Shown here in pieces: positions 15,194-23,346 of a stretch of DNA of 23,346 bases (positions are counted from its first letter, which is position 1; every line of letters starts with the position of its first letter). A program made the translations under genes and the position numbers. Source of the stretch: JBGLNL01 sp046484125. GTDB taxonomy: Bacteria > Chloroflexota > Dehalococcoidia > SZUA-161 > SpSt-899. The notes beneath the pieces were generated by a model. That model saw only the letters and a list, made by a program, of their open reading frames with translations. It was not told where the DNA came from and did no database searches. The stretch is from positions 1-23,346 of the forward strand of contig JAWOBX010000054.1 in NCBI GenBank assembly GCA_046484125.1, read 5' to 3'.

Positions 15194-16096
15194 TCAGAAA
15201 ACGATCGGAGGCATGCCCAGCTCCCCAAGCGACCGTATCTTCTGCCCTATCTCCGGTACCTCCCATCTCCTGCCGATATCGACGGCATTGGCGATCTGCC
15301 AGGGCTGGAAAAGCTCCATTCTGCCGCCCCTTATCGAGAAGACACGGCCTGTGATATCCTGAGCTTCGTCGCTGGCAAGATATACCACCAGGGGTGAGAC
15401 GTTCTCCGGGGCCATCTCGTCGAATTTTCCCTCTTCGGCCTCGGCAAACATGCCGCTCACCGCGTCCGTTTGCGTCGTCATCCTGGTTCTGGCCATCGGG
15501 CATATGGCATTGCTGGTCATTCCGTATTTCTCCATCTCACGCGCCCACGTCATCGTCAGGCAGGCGATGCCCGCCTTCGCGGCGGAATAGTTCGGCTGCC
15601 CCGGACTCCCTATAATACCGGCATGGGAAATGGTATTGATTATCCGGCCATTGACCTGGTTTCCGGCTTTAGACTGGTCTCTCAGGTAGGCCATAAACCA
15701 TCGACCGGTGTTGAAAGTGCCCTTGAGATGGACCTCTACAACCGGATCCCATTCTTCCTCAGTCATCTTAAAAGTCATTCTGTCACGCAGAAATCCCGCA
15801 TTATTTACCAGTATATCGAGTTTGCCAAAATTCTCTATCGCAGAGTCAATAATCTTCTTGGCGCCCTCGAAGCTGGTGACGCTTTCGTAGTTGGCTACAG
15901 CCTCCCCCCCACTGTCTTTGATTTCCTTCACCGTATCTTCCGCAGGGCCGGTGGCTTTACCGGTTCCATCCCATTCGACACCAACATCATTCACTACTAC
16001 TTTCGCACCCTCTTTTGCCAGCGCAAGAACGTGGCTCTTTCCCAAACCTCTGCCAGCACCGGTAACCACCGCCACTTTTCCATCGAGAATCCCCAT
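15194..16096 (-). CDS. Short-chain dehydrogenase/reductase (FabG / 3-hydroxyacyl-CoA dehydrogenase-like)
   Basis: The 300-residue protein has the classical SDR layout: cofactor loop TGAGRGLG (12-19), NNAG (98-101), and the catalytic set Ser157, Tyr170, Lys174 within SHAGIIGSPGQPNYSAAKAG. An acidic residue (Asp37, VVNDVG) after the second strand suggests NAD(H) preference. The insertion GVEWDGTGKATGPAEDTVKEIK is typical of the HSD17B4/(3R)-hydroxyacyl-CoA dehydrogenase-type SDRs. The C-terminal ~45 residues (FQPWQIANAVDIGRRWEVPEIGQKI) extend beyond FabG. It probably oxidises or reduces a 3-hydroxyacyl-CoA or a similar alcohol; the exact substrate is unknown. AGGAGG lies 9 bases before the ATG. 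It is a single-gene unit with its own promoter and terminator. Confidence 0.93.
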   Translation of the reverse strand: MGILDGKVAVVTGAGRGLGKSHVLALAKEGAKVVVNDVGVEWDGTGKATGPAEDTVKEIKDSGGEAVANYESVTSFEGAKKIIDSAIENFGKLDILVNNAGFLRDRMTFKMTEEEWDPVVEVHLKGTFNTGRWFMAYLRDQSKAGNQVNGRIINTISHAGIIGSPGQPNYSAAKAGIACLTMTWAREMEKYGMTSNAICPMARTRMTTQTDAVSGMFAEAEEGKFDEMAPENVSPLVVYLASDEAQDITGRVFSIRGGRMELFQPWQIANAVDIGRRWEVPEIGQKIRSLGELGMPPIVF

Positions 16097-16230
16097 ATTT
16101 TTCTTCCTCCTGTTTATCTATCACTCGAAAATTCGCTCATCCAGTTACGGGGACCAAATCGCTAAATCAAAAAGCATAAATCCTTCCGATTGCGTCACTA
16201 ATTGACCCCTTTATCCGGCAAGCGGTAAAA

Positions 16231-16260
16231 ATTTTACACCAGGATTGAACTGATTGTCAA
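16231..16260 (-). promoter_or_regulatory. Promoter of the SDR gene
   Basis: On the minus strand a perfect TTGACA (16260-16255) is followed after 18 bases by TAAAAT (16236-16231). Transcription would begin near 16224, giving a leader of about 130 bases before the ATG at 16096. Confidence 0.65.
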
Positions 16261-16340
16261 CACGCCGATTTTGAGTCATGCCAAAAACAACAGACATACT
16301 GACACCCTGTTTGCTCAACCCAGCACATGATTGACACTTT

Positions 16341-16356
16341 TCATGAATATTCATGA
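16341..16356. promoter_or_regulatory. 16-bp perfect palindrome, candidate operator
   Basis: TCATGAATATTCATGA is exactly self-complementary. It lies about 80 bases upstream of the SDR -35 box and about 110 bases after the end of the kinase gene. It overlaps the spacer of a TTGACA (16331-16336) that lacks a good -10. It could bind a dimeric regulator of the SDR gene. Confidence 0.4.
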
Positions 16357-16466
16357 TGTTGCCCTGTTCGATTAAAAAAGGGGTGCCTGGAGCAAATGGT
16401 AACTCAAGAGTTCCGGGAGAGCCGCTTCGATTTGCGCGTGGGTAAAATGAGGTCAATAACGTCAAT

Positions 16467-19400
16467 TCAGCGAACCGACTGGCCGGTCAATATAGCTGAG
16501 GCAGTTTCGAATAACTTCTTCAGCCCGCCTGATTTATTAAAATATCCGCTCGCGCCAAGTTCAAGAGCTTTTACCCTGCCACCACTTATCTCAGCACCTG
16601 TTAATACGATCACCGGAATGCCGGCGGTCTCCTCGCTGCTCTTGAGCCTCCGGATAACCTCATGTCCATCCATTCCCGGCATCAGCATATCGAGGATTAT
16701 CAAATCCGGCGGATTATTCTTCGCCATCTCAAGCGCCTGCTCACCATTATGAGCCACCAAAGTCGAGTATCCTCTATGTTTTGACTCGTAGGTTATGGAT
16801 TCGACCAGCGTTTCATCGTCGTCGACTACCAGTATCATTTTTGAAGGCTTCCGCAATAGACCAGTTACCTTTTCCAGAATGACATCACCACTGCATGGCT
16901 TTGAAAGATACTCATCAGCCCCCCGCTTTACCGCCTCCGTTCTTTCATCCATTATTGAAATGACCATTATCGGTATATGTCTAGTCAATGAATTCTCTTT
17001 AAGCATCGTAGTGACATCGAGGCCATTCATGTCCGGCATCATAATATCAAGTGTGACCAGGTCCGGCAGATACGTTCGGACCATATCCATCGCCTCCCGG
17101 CCACCTGAAGCCTCAATAACCCGGTATCCCCGGCTGGTTAGCTCGTGACTCAGAAATCGTCGTATGTTTGGCTCATCATCAACCACCAGGATCGTGTTCC
17201 CGCCATTTAAACCTGCATTTTCCGGCTCGGATTCAGCCTTCGATTCCACCCTTTCATCATCCCTATCAAGGTTCTCCTGAGCCGCCGGAAGGGTAAACGA
17301 GAAAGTGCTCCCCTCCCCCGGCGCGCTCTTCACCCATATCTCACCGTCATAGTGCTCGATGATCTCTTTGCAGATGGGGAGGCCTAAACCCGAACCTTGA
17401 GGTTTATCGGTTAATGTGTCCCCAATCTGGGTGAACTTGTCAAAAATGGCCTCATGGTCCTCGGGAGCGATTCCTAAACCGTTATCGGTGATACTTATCT
17501 TAACCATATTACTGTTTTCCCCTGCGCCGTATGGCTTATACCGCTCCGCTCTCACCCTTATGGTTCCCCCGGACGAAGTGAACTTGGTAGCGTTGTTTAT
17601 TAAATTGGTTACAACCTGAATCAGCCTGTCGCGGTCGCACCATACTGGTGGCAGGTCCGGTTCCACCTCGACTTCCAGGTTCATGTCCATGCCCTTCAGT
17701 AGGGCGTCATTGGCGGCCAGGGCCTTATCAATCACGTCGGGGGTCTCAACTATCGTGCTGTACCATTCTATCCGTCCCGATTCAATCTTGGAGAGATCGA
17801 GGAAATCGTTGATAAGCCGGGTCAGTCGCTCGCTTTCATCATTTATAATCTTCAGGAATTCCTCCTGCACCTCACGGTCCCCTTCATAAGTCAGAAGTAT
17901 CTCAGCGAAGCTCTTTATCGAGGTCAATGGGGTCCTCAATTCATGTGATACCGTTGAGAGGAAGCTATCCTTCATTTTATCCAGCTCTTTCAATCTCTCA
18001 TATGCGATCTGCAGTTCCTCAAGCCTTCGCTCCAGCTCCGACCAGTACCCGGCAAGCTGCTCCTGCATCTGCTTGCGTTCGGTGACATCACGGAACACTA
18101 TGAGCATTCCCCTGTTTATGCCATCTCGTTCGATAAGACTGATATTAGCTTCCACATAAACGGTCCTTCCGTCCCTGTGGCTCATCTCAAATTCAGCCAA
18201 ACCCTGTACCGCCCGACCTTCCAGCGTTTCCTGAAAGACTTTTGCGAACTTCTCCATCTTTTCCTGTGGCATTACCGGACCGATTTCGAAAAACTTCTTG
18301 CCTATCACTTCTTCCCGTGTGAAGCCAAGTATATCCGCGCCCTTAATATTACGGTCAACAACAGTTCCGTCTTCGTCCAGGTAGATTATCTCATCTTTAG
18401 CGCTCTCAAATATCTCCCGGAATTTCTGCTCGCTCTCCAGTATCGTGCGCTCCGCCTGCTTTCTCTCAGTAATATCTGATATCACCCCTGTGAAGCCGAT
18501 AATTTGCTCGCCCTCAAGAACCGGGCGAACGGTGGTGCGTATCCATCTTATTTGCCCGGTCTTTATCACCACCCGAAACTCGTTCTCCTGCTGGAGTTCG
18601 CCGGTAAAGCGGGTCTTATCAAATTGCTCCAGCACTTTAGGGAAGTCCTCTTTATAGATGAAATCTGTAAAACGCCTGCCGATTACTTCAGGCTCAGAAT
18701 AGCCGGTGACTGACTCGACTACAGGACTGATATAGGTGAATACTCCCTCCCGATCGATGAAGAATATGATATCGCTTATCTGCTCCACCAGGTTGCGGTA
18801 TTTCTCCTCGCTCTGTTTGAGAGCTTCCTCGGCCTTCTTTCGCTCATCAATATCGGTCACCACACCGCGGAAGCCGGCCACTCTCTCCCCTTCCATGATC
18901 GGCTGTTCGGAAGCCCTTATCCATTTCGTATCACCCGACTTTAAAATCACTCTGCACTCAAGTGAATATACTGCATCCCCTCTGAGTGCCCTCTCAAACA
19001 TCTCCAGTACGAAGGGGAAATCACCCTCATGAATTATCTCGGCGAAATTATGCCCTATAAGCTCATCCGGCTTGTAACCACTCAAAGCCTCGACCGATGG
19101 ACTGATATAGGTGATATTTCCATCCTCCGTTGCCGAAAATATTACTTCATTGATTTGCTCAACAAGGTTTCGATATTTTCCCTCAGCCTGCCTCAGAGCC
19201 ACTTCGGCTTCCTTCAGCGCCGTTATATCCATATAGCTTCCCAGTGTAGCGCGCCTTCCGCCGTACTCGATACTGGTTACTTTTTCAAAAGCGTATTTTT
19301 GATTCCCGTGCTTATCTATTGACCTGAATTCATACCCGGTTTCGCTTTCTCCCTTGAGCATACGGGTAGCTTCCTGACGCACTTTTTCTCTGTCATCGGG

Positions 19401-22400
19401 GTGAACGATGCTCAGCGGATCCGTTACCAGGAGTTCCTCCTCGCTCAAATCCAGGTCCTTCTGAAAAGCCGGGTTGACGAATACAAATCCGCCATCCTGG
19501 ACTATATAGGTCCCAATCTGGGAACTCATAGCCAGCCTGGCAAACATCTCCTCCGCCTCTTTCCTCTCAGTGATATCCCTTACAATGATCAGCAGGCCCT
19601 CGACATCACCGTTTCTGCTTATAAGACTCGGACTGGCCTCCACCCATATTTTGTGCCCATCCCTGTGCCTGGCTTCCAGTTCGAGTAGATGGCGCGGTTC
19701 ACCAGACTCTATCGCCTTGAACATCTCCTCGGTGAACCTTTCCATCTCCTCCCCGCTGACGAATTCCATTTCAGCGAAACTCCTGCCTATCACCTCTTCC
19801 GGCTTATAACCGAAGATATCCTCGACCCTTCGGTTTATATCCAGGACATTACCGTATTTATCCAGGTACAACATCTCATCATTGGCGTTATCAAATATCT
19901 CCCTGAACTTCTCCTCGCTTTCGCGAAGCGCCTCTTCGGCCCCTATCTGCTCTGTTATATCCCTGAAATTGACCACCATTCCATCAATGTGCGGGTCATC
20001 TATACAATTCTTACCGGTAACATTGATAATATGCCAGGACCCATCAATGTGCTGAACGCGGTAATTTGAGGAAAAAACATCTCCCGGACTGTTAATCAAG
20101 CGGGTGAAATCCTCGATAAGCCTTTGCTGCTCATCGGGATGAACGAACCTGAATATATCCTTGCCCACACCCGCCCCCGGCTGGTAACCCAGCAGCCGGT
20201 CATTAGCCGGGCTCTCGAAAATTATATTACCCTCTCTACTGACGATCGTAACTCCCTCGAAGGAGTTATCCATTATGGCCCTGATCCGTTCCTCGCTCTC
20301 GCGAAGCGCATCCTCAACTTGTTTGCGCTCGGTTATATCAATCAATACCCCACGGGCACCGACAACCTGATCCCCCTCAAACACCGGCTGACTGGAGGTT
20401 CTGAGCCATATCTGCTTACCCGACCTGGCGACGAATCGGTACTCGGCCGAGACAGCATGGCCGGAAAGCAGTTTGGCGAAGTTAATCTCCATCCTGGCCA
20501 AATCCTCTCCATAAACGAAATCGGAAAAATGTTTTTCCGCGATCTCCGCCGGAGAGTAACCAAGCAATGTTTCCACCGAGGGAGTTACATAGGATACACT
20601 CCCATCCGCGCTAATGAGGTATACTACCTCGGCCATGTTCTCAACCAGTTCGCGGTATTTTTCCTCACTCTCCTTCAGTCCACGTTCCATCTGCTTTCGT
20701 TCGGTGATGTCCCTGGTAACGTTGACGAAAGCGTAGGGATTGCCCGACTTGTCATACAGCAGAGAGGCGGTCGCTTCGACCTGAATTTCATTTCCGTCGT
20801 TGGTCAGCAGTGTATATTCAACCAGATTCTTTGGATCATTATCCGAGAGCGCCTTTCCCATATCCTCAATCGCCCGTTCACGATCACCTTCCGCTATGAA
20901 GTCAAGTCCATAGGTACCAATCAGATCCTCTTTACTGGTGTAGCCATGCCTGAGCATCCCTGTCCTGTTGGCGTCTATAACCCGTCCCTCCAGGTCTGTT
21001 ATGGTAATACCATCATCGATTGTATCGAAAAGCACGCGCAACTTCTCCTCGGACTCCCTTACAGCCTCCTCATTCCGAATGCGCTCGGTGATATCACGAA
21101 TGAATTCCAGCCTGGCAGGCTCACCCCGGTATTCGATCGGGCTCGACTTGACTTCCAGCCATATCAAGTCACCGCCACTTGATTTTACCGGCATGGTAAA
21201 CGTGCGGGCCCTACCACTTTCCGAGAGATTTTTCTCCATGTCGCTCAACAGGTCTTCGAGTTGCGATTCCGAGAAATTATCCGGGGGATTGAGTTTTATC
21301 AGGTCGTAAATGGATTTACCTACGCATTCCGATACCGGATAGCCAACTATCTCGCTCGCTTTTTCGTTCATAAAGACTATTTCCGGGCCCTTCAGCACCA
21401 AAATACCATCAGGACTCAGCTCCACCAGAGATGAGTATTCCTGCTCCCTCTCAATCAGCGCCTTTTCCGCCACCACGCGCTCCTCTTCAAGCTCGATGCT
21501 GTAGAGAGCAAAGGCGATATCCTCGGCAACCTCCTCAAAAAGGTACCTTTCATCCTCTGAAACCTCCGTTAGGTCGGAACCGTAGACGGAAATCACCCCG
21601 AAAACCCTTTCGTTGGACTCCAGGCGGGCTGCCATCACCCCGCCCTCCTTAAAGTTCAGACGAAGAGGACACCGGCCACATTCAGATGAAGGAGCATCAA
21701 TACAGACTATGCCTCTCGTCGCTAACACCTGCTTTGCGCAGTAAGGCCATTCCCCCTTTTTCAACTGGCTTGCGAGCGAAAGGAACCCCTCCTCTATGCC
21801 AGCCTGCTCGGTGGACACCACTTCCCCCTCCTCATCCATCACGGCAATCCATGCACTTGTGTAATCCCGGCTTTCTATCAGGGTCTCGCAGGCCTTTTTG
21901 ATCATCCGGTCGCGATCCCGTTCCCTGACGATAAGCTGGTTGACATTGCGTATCGCCCGAAGGACATTGTTGAGATGCTCGATCCTCGCCTCGTCCTCTT
22001 TACGCTTTTGAATATCCCTTACAATCACGAAAAGAGCCTCAGTTTGCTCGCCCGATTTCACTATGCCCACACTTACCGCAACATTCACTGAGGACCGGTC
22101 CTTCCTGTAAAGCTTAAGTTCCACTAGCTGGCTGTAATCGCCTTTAAGAGCTTCATAGAAAAGTTCAATTATTCGAGCAGTTTCCTCGGGACTCGCGATG
22201 GCGAGGTCGGCGAAATTGGTTCCTATCAATTGATCACGACTAAAACCAAAAATCTGCTCCATCCTGGGGTTCACATCCAGGATCTCACCAGAAGGATTGA
22301 AGTAAATAATCCCGTCACTGGCGTTTTCGAAAATGGCCTTGAATCTGCTCTCGCTCCCCTCCAGATCAAACTCAGTTTGTTTATATTCCGTAATATCTCT

Positions 22401-23141
22401 GAATCGGAGTACCAGTCCTTGAATGGAGGGGTCATTTAGAACGTTCTTACCCGCCAGTTCAAAATAACGCCAGGAACCATCCGCTTGCTGAAGTCGCGCC
22501 TCAACCCTGGTGCCATAATCCATCAACTGCTGCTTTTGGGTTATCTCTTCAAACACAGCGGCATCTTCGGGGTGCACCAAATCGGCAACTCGTTTCTCCT
22601 TCAATTCATCAGGATCATACCCGAGCAGGGTCTCAGCGGAAGGACTGCAATACTCGATCTTCCCGCTGGCGTCAAGCATGAAGATAACATCCGAAGTCTC
22701 CTCGATTACGGACGGAACAGTCTCCTCGCCACATCTAAGGATCTCTTCCAGTCGCTTGCGTTCAGTTATATCCCGAAGCACTATGACGTCTACAATTTCG
22801 CCCTGATATTCCATTGATTTGGCAGTCATTTCCAGGTATATACCGTTACCATTCTGATCAGGTAAATAGAGTTCCCGGGGGATGAAAGACCTTACCGCCA
22901 GACCTTTCTTCAATCTGGTGAACCTCTTTCGCAGGAATCCGACCGCGTCTTGAGGCAGGAAGTCCGCATCCAGAAAGTCCTTTCCCACCACTTGTTTCCG
23001 CTTCAGGCCCACAACCCTTTCAAACGAGCTGTTGACGTCGAGCACAACGCCATCGCTGTTAACCAGAAAAGCCGGATCCGGTATAGCATTCAACATCGTA
23101 ATGATGGATTTCGCGCCTGTAAGCTTTCTCTTCATATCCAT
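16467..23141 (-). CDS. Giant soluble hybrid histidine kinase: about 12 PAS, GAF, HisKA, HATPase, two receivers
   Basis: The 2224-residue protein has no visible signal peptide or membrane span, so it is probably a cytosolic sensor. Approximate order: PAS1 11-130, PAS2 140-255, PAS3 265-382, GAF 388-555, then PAS4 to PAS12 at about 565-1690, each closed by an R-D-I-T-E-like linker. A coiled coil (1690-1722) leads to HisKA with His1733 (SHELRTPL). HATPase follows: N box NLINNATKF 1846-1854, DNGLGI 1886-1891, GSGLGL 1916-1921. Receiver 1 has Asp1988/1989, phospho-acceptor Asp2032 and Lys2081. Receiver 2 has Asp2107-2109, Asp2151 and Lys2203, where Lys is followed by Ser instead of Pro. The GAF holds Cys468, 480, 488 and 491. 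An in-frame TAG just upstream limits the start to 23141 or the ATG two codons later; no good ribosome site is seen. It lies 62 bases after a receiver gene. Confidence 0.95.
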   Translation of the reverse strand: MDMKRKLTGAKSIITMLNAIPDPAFLVNSDGVVLDVNSSFERVVGLKRKQVVGKDFLDADFLPQDAVGFLRKRFTRLKKGLAVRSFIPRELYLPDQNGNGIYLEMTAKSMEYQGEIVDVIVLRDITERKRLEEILRCGEETVPSVIEETSDVIFMLDASGKIEYCSPSAETLLGYDPDELKEKRVADLVHPEDAAVFEEITQKQQLMDYGTRVEARLQQADGSWRYFELAGKNVLNDPSIQGLVLRFRDITEYKQTEFDLEGSESRFKAIFENASDGIIYFNPSGEILDVNPRMEQIFGFSRDQLIGTNFADLAIASPEETARIIELFYEALKGDYSQLVELKLYRKDRSSVNVAVSVGIVKSGEQTEALFVIVRDIQKRKEDEARIEHLNNVLRAIRNVNQLIVRERDRDRMIKKACETLIESRDYTSAWIAVMDEEGEVVSTEQAGIEEGFLSLASQLKKGEWPYCAKQVLATRGIVCIDAPSSECGRCPLRLNFKEGGVMAARLESNERVFGVISVYGSDLTEVSEDERYLFEEVAEDIAFALYSIELEEERVVAEKALIEREQEYSSLVELSPDGILVLKGPEIVFMNEKASEIVGYPVSECVGKSIYDLIKLNPPDNFSESQLEDLLSDMEKNLSESGRARTFTMPVKSSGGDLIWLEVKSSPIEYRGEPARLEFIRDITERIRNEEAVRESEEKLRVLFDTIDDGITITDLEGRVIDANRTGMLRHGYTSKEDLIGTYGLDFIAEGDRERAIEDMGKALSDNDPKNLVEYTLLTNDGNEIQVEATASLLYDKSGNPYAFVNVTRDITERKQMERGLKESEEKYRELVENMAEVVYLISADGSVSYVTPSVETLLGYSPAEIAEKHFSDFVYGEDLARMEINFAKLLSGHAVSAEYRFVARSGKQIWLRTSSQPVFEGDQVVGARGVLIDITERKQVEDALRESEERIRAIMDNSFEGVTIVSREGNIIFESPANDRLLGYQPGAGVGKDIFRFVHPDEQQRLIEDFTRLINSPGDVFSSNYRVQHIDGSWHIINVTGKNCIDDPHIDGMVVNFRDITEQIGAEEALRESEEKFREIFDNANDEMLYLDKYGNVLDINRRVEDIFGYKPEEVIGRSFAEMEFVSGEEMERFTEEMFKAIESGEPRHLLELEARHRDGHKIWVEASPSLISRNGDVEGLLIIVRDITERKEAEEMFARLAMSSQIGTYIVQDGGFVFVNPAFQKDLDLSEEELLVTDPLSIVHPDDREKVRQEATRMLKGESETGYEFRSIDKHGNQKYAFEKVTSIEYGGRRATLGSYMDITALKEAEVALRQAEGKYRNLVEQINEVIFSATEDGNITYISPSVEALSGYKPDELIGHNFAEIIHEGDFPFVLEMFERALRGDAVYSLECRVILKSGDTKWIRASEQPIMEGERVAGFRGVVTDIDERKKAEEALKQSEEKYRNLVEQISDIIFFIDREGVFTYISPVVESVTGYSEPEVIGRRFTDFIYKEDFPKVLEQFDKTRFTGELQQENEFRVVIKTGQIRWIRTTVRPVLEGEQIIGFTGVISDITERKQAERTILESEQKFREIFESAKDEIIYLDEDGTVVDRNIKGADILGFTREEVIGKKFFEIGPVMPQEKMEKFAKVFQETLEGRAVQGLAEFEMSHRDGRTVYVEANISLIERDGINRGMLIVFRDVTERKQMQEQLAGYWSELERRLEELQIAYERLKELDKMKDSFLSTVSHELRTPLTSIKSFAEILLTYEGDREVQEEFLKIINDESERLTRLINDFLDLSKIESGRIEWYSTIVETPDVIDKALAANDALLKGMDMNLEVEVEPDLPPVWCDRDRLIQVVTNLINNATKFTSSGGTIRVRAERYKPYGAGENSNMVKISITDNGLGIAPEDHEAIFDKFTQIGDTLTDKPQGSGLGLPICKEIIEHYDGEIWVKSAPGEGSTFSFTLPAAQENLDRDDERVESKAESEPENAGLNGGNTILVVDDEPNIRRFLSHELTSRGYRVIEASGGREAMDMVRTYLPDLVTLDIMMPDMNGLDVTTMLKENSLTRHIPIMVISIMDERTEAVKRGADEYLSKPCSGDVILEKVTGLLRKPSKMILVVDDDETLVESITYESKHRGYSTLVAHNGEQALEMAKNNPPDLIILDMLMPGMDGHEVIRRLKSSEETAGIPVIVLTGAEISGGRVKALELGASGYFNKSGGLKKLFETASAILTGQSVR

Positions 23142-23203
23142 ACCGAACTACTGTTCGCCCATTCAAATCTCTAAACAGTTGTTAACGTATTTTGATCCCT
23201 CTG

Positions 23204-23346
23204 TTAGGCGTCTCCCAGAAGTTCCTTAACCTTGGTCACAATGGCATGAGGACTGAACGGCTTGGTTATATATTCGTCGGCACCTGCTGCCAACCCCTTT
23301 CTTTTATCAGTTTCCTGGCTCTTGGCACTAAGGATCACGATATACA
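23204..23346 (-). CDS. Response regulator receiver protein, C-terminal part only
   Basis: The last 46 codons of a gene entering from the right edge encode YIVILSAKSQETDKRKGLAAG, then ADEYITKPFSP and an end at ELLGDA. This is the beta4-alpha5 half of a receiver domain with the conserved Ser (LSA) and the Lys of TKPF. The protein stops right after alpha5, so at least this domain is not followed by a DNA-binding or output domain. Earlier domains may lie outside the window. It is upstream of, and on the same strand as, the giant kinase, with 62 bases between them, and is probably its phosphorelay partner. Confidence 0.88.
   Translation of the reverse strand, partial: YIVILSAKSQETDKRKGLAAGADEYITKPFSPHAIVTKVKELLGDA

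Larger units (their letters stand above)
16097..16466. other. Intergenic region between the giant kinase and the SDR gene (370 bp)
   Basis: It holds the SDR promoter (16231-16260) and a 16-bp palindrome (16341-16356). A minus-strand frame at 16211-16465 is probably not a gene, because it overlaps the promoter and has no family resemblance. I see no clear terminator for the kinase; a T-run exists on the minus strand near 16373-16379 but with no good stem before it. Confidence 0.55.

Noticed and set aside
16211..16465. 84-codon minus-strand frame directly after the kinase stop
   Set aside because: It spans the TTGACA/TAAAAT promoter of the SDR gene and the palindrome; composition looks non-coding.
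20124..21182. Long plus-strand open frame (352 codons) inside the kinase
   Set aside because: It is antisense to the well-supported histidine kinase and its translation shows no family features. Long antisense frames are expected opposite GC-biased repetitive PAS coding sequence.
16467..23141. CRISPR-like or tandem DNA repeat explanation for the repeated PAS linkers
   Set aside because: The repetition is at protein level (diverged PAS modules of about 120 residues) and lies inside one continuous frame; no short identical DNA repeats with unique spacers were found.

Overview
This window looks like a chromosomal segment from an anaerobic bacterium, most likely a member of the Chloroflexota (Dehalococcoidia-like). 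The lineage call is an inference. It rests on the rpsO-pnp-dapB-asd-dapA gene order, the style of the PAS/GAF histidine kinase with its CGRCP-type GAF motif, the clostridial/YfhL-type 2[4Fe-4S] ferredoxin, and intergenic foldback repeats I associate with subsurface Chloroflexota genomes. No rRNA or tRNA gene, CRISPR array, transposase or phage gene was seen.

Layout. (1) Positions 1-1306, minus strand: a two-gene unit of a gamma-class carbonic anhydrase-like hexapeptide protein followed by a DUF6544/DUF6920-like protein that runs off the left edge. (2) Positions 1858-7565, plus strand: two carbohydrate genes, a GT-B (GT4-like) glycosyltransferase and a 1221-residue fusion of a GT-A glycosyltransferase with a C-terminal GH130 phosphorylase-like domain. 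A 659-bp gap between them holds several perfect foldback repeats and a possible gene remnant. (3) Positions 7760-13103, plus strand: a promoter and a tight housekeeping run, rpsO-pnp-dapB-asd-dapA. It links translation/RNA decay to the aspartate-to-lysine/diaminopimelate pathway. dapB/asd and asd/dapA overlap by one and four bases. (4) Positions 13139-14787, plus strand: a second good promoter, then rsmD-coaD-ferredoxin, ending in a terminator that overlaps a competing hairpin. (5) Positions 15133-16260, minus strand: a short-chain dehydrogenase/reductase with its own promoter and terminator. (6) Positions 16467-23346, minus strand: the end of a response regulator receiver gene followed by a 2224-residue soluble hybrid histidine kinase with about twelve PAS domains, one GAF domain, HisKA, HATPase and two C-terminal receivers.

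How the genes work together. The dap/asd genes supply three consecutive or near-consecutive lysine-pathway enzymes. rsmD and coaD are a common translationally coupled pair. The two glycan genes probably act in one pathway that builds and possibly phosphorolyses a mannose-type oligosaccharide. The receiver protein and giant kinase probably form a phosphorelay whose output is not in the window.

The strongest candidates for something undescribed are the GT-A/GH130 fusion with its GT4 partner (a possible synthesis-and-turnover machine for a mannan-like glycan), the roughly 400-residue unassigned region in the middle of that fusion, and the modular duplication pattern and four-cysteine GAF domain of the giant kinase. 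A gamma-carbonic-anhydrase homologue that has lost its third zinc histidine is a further clear oddity.
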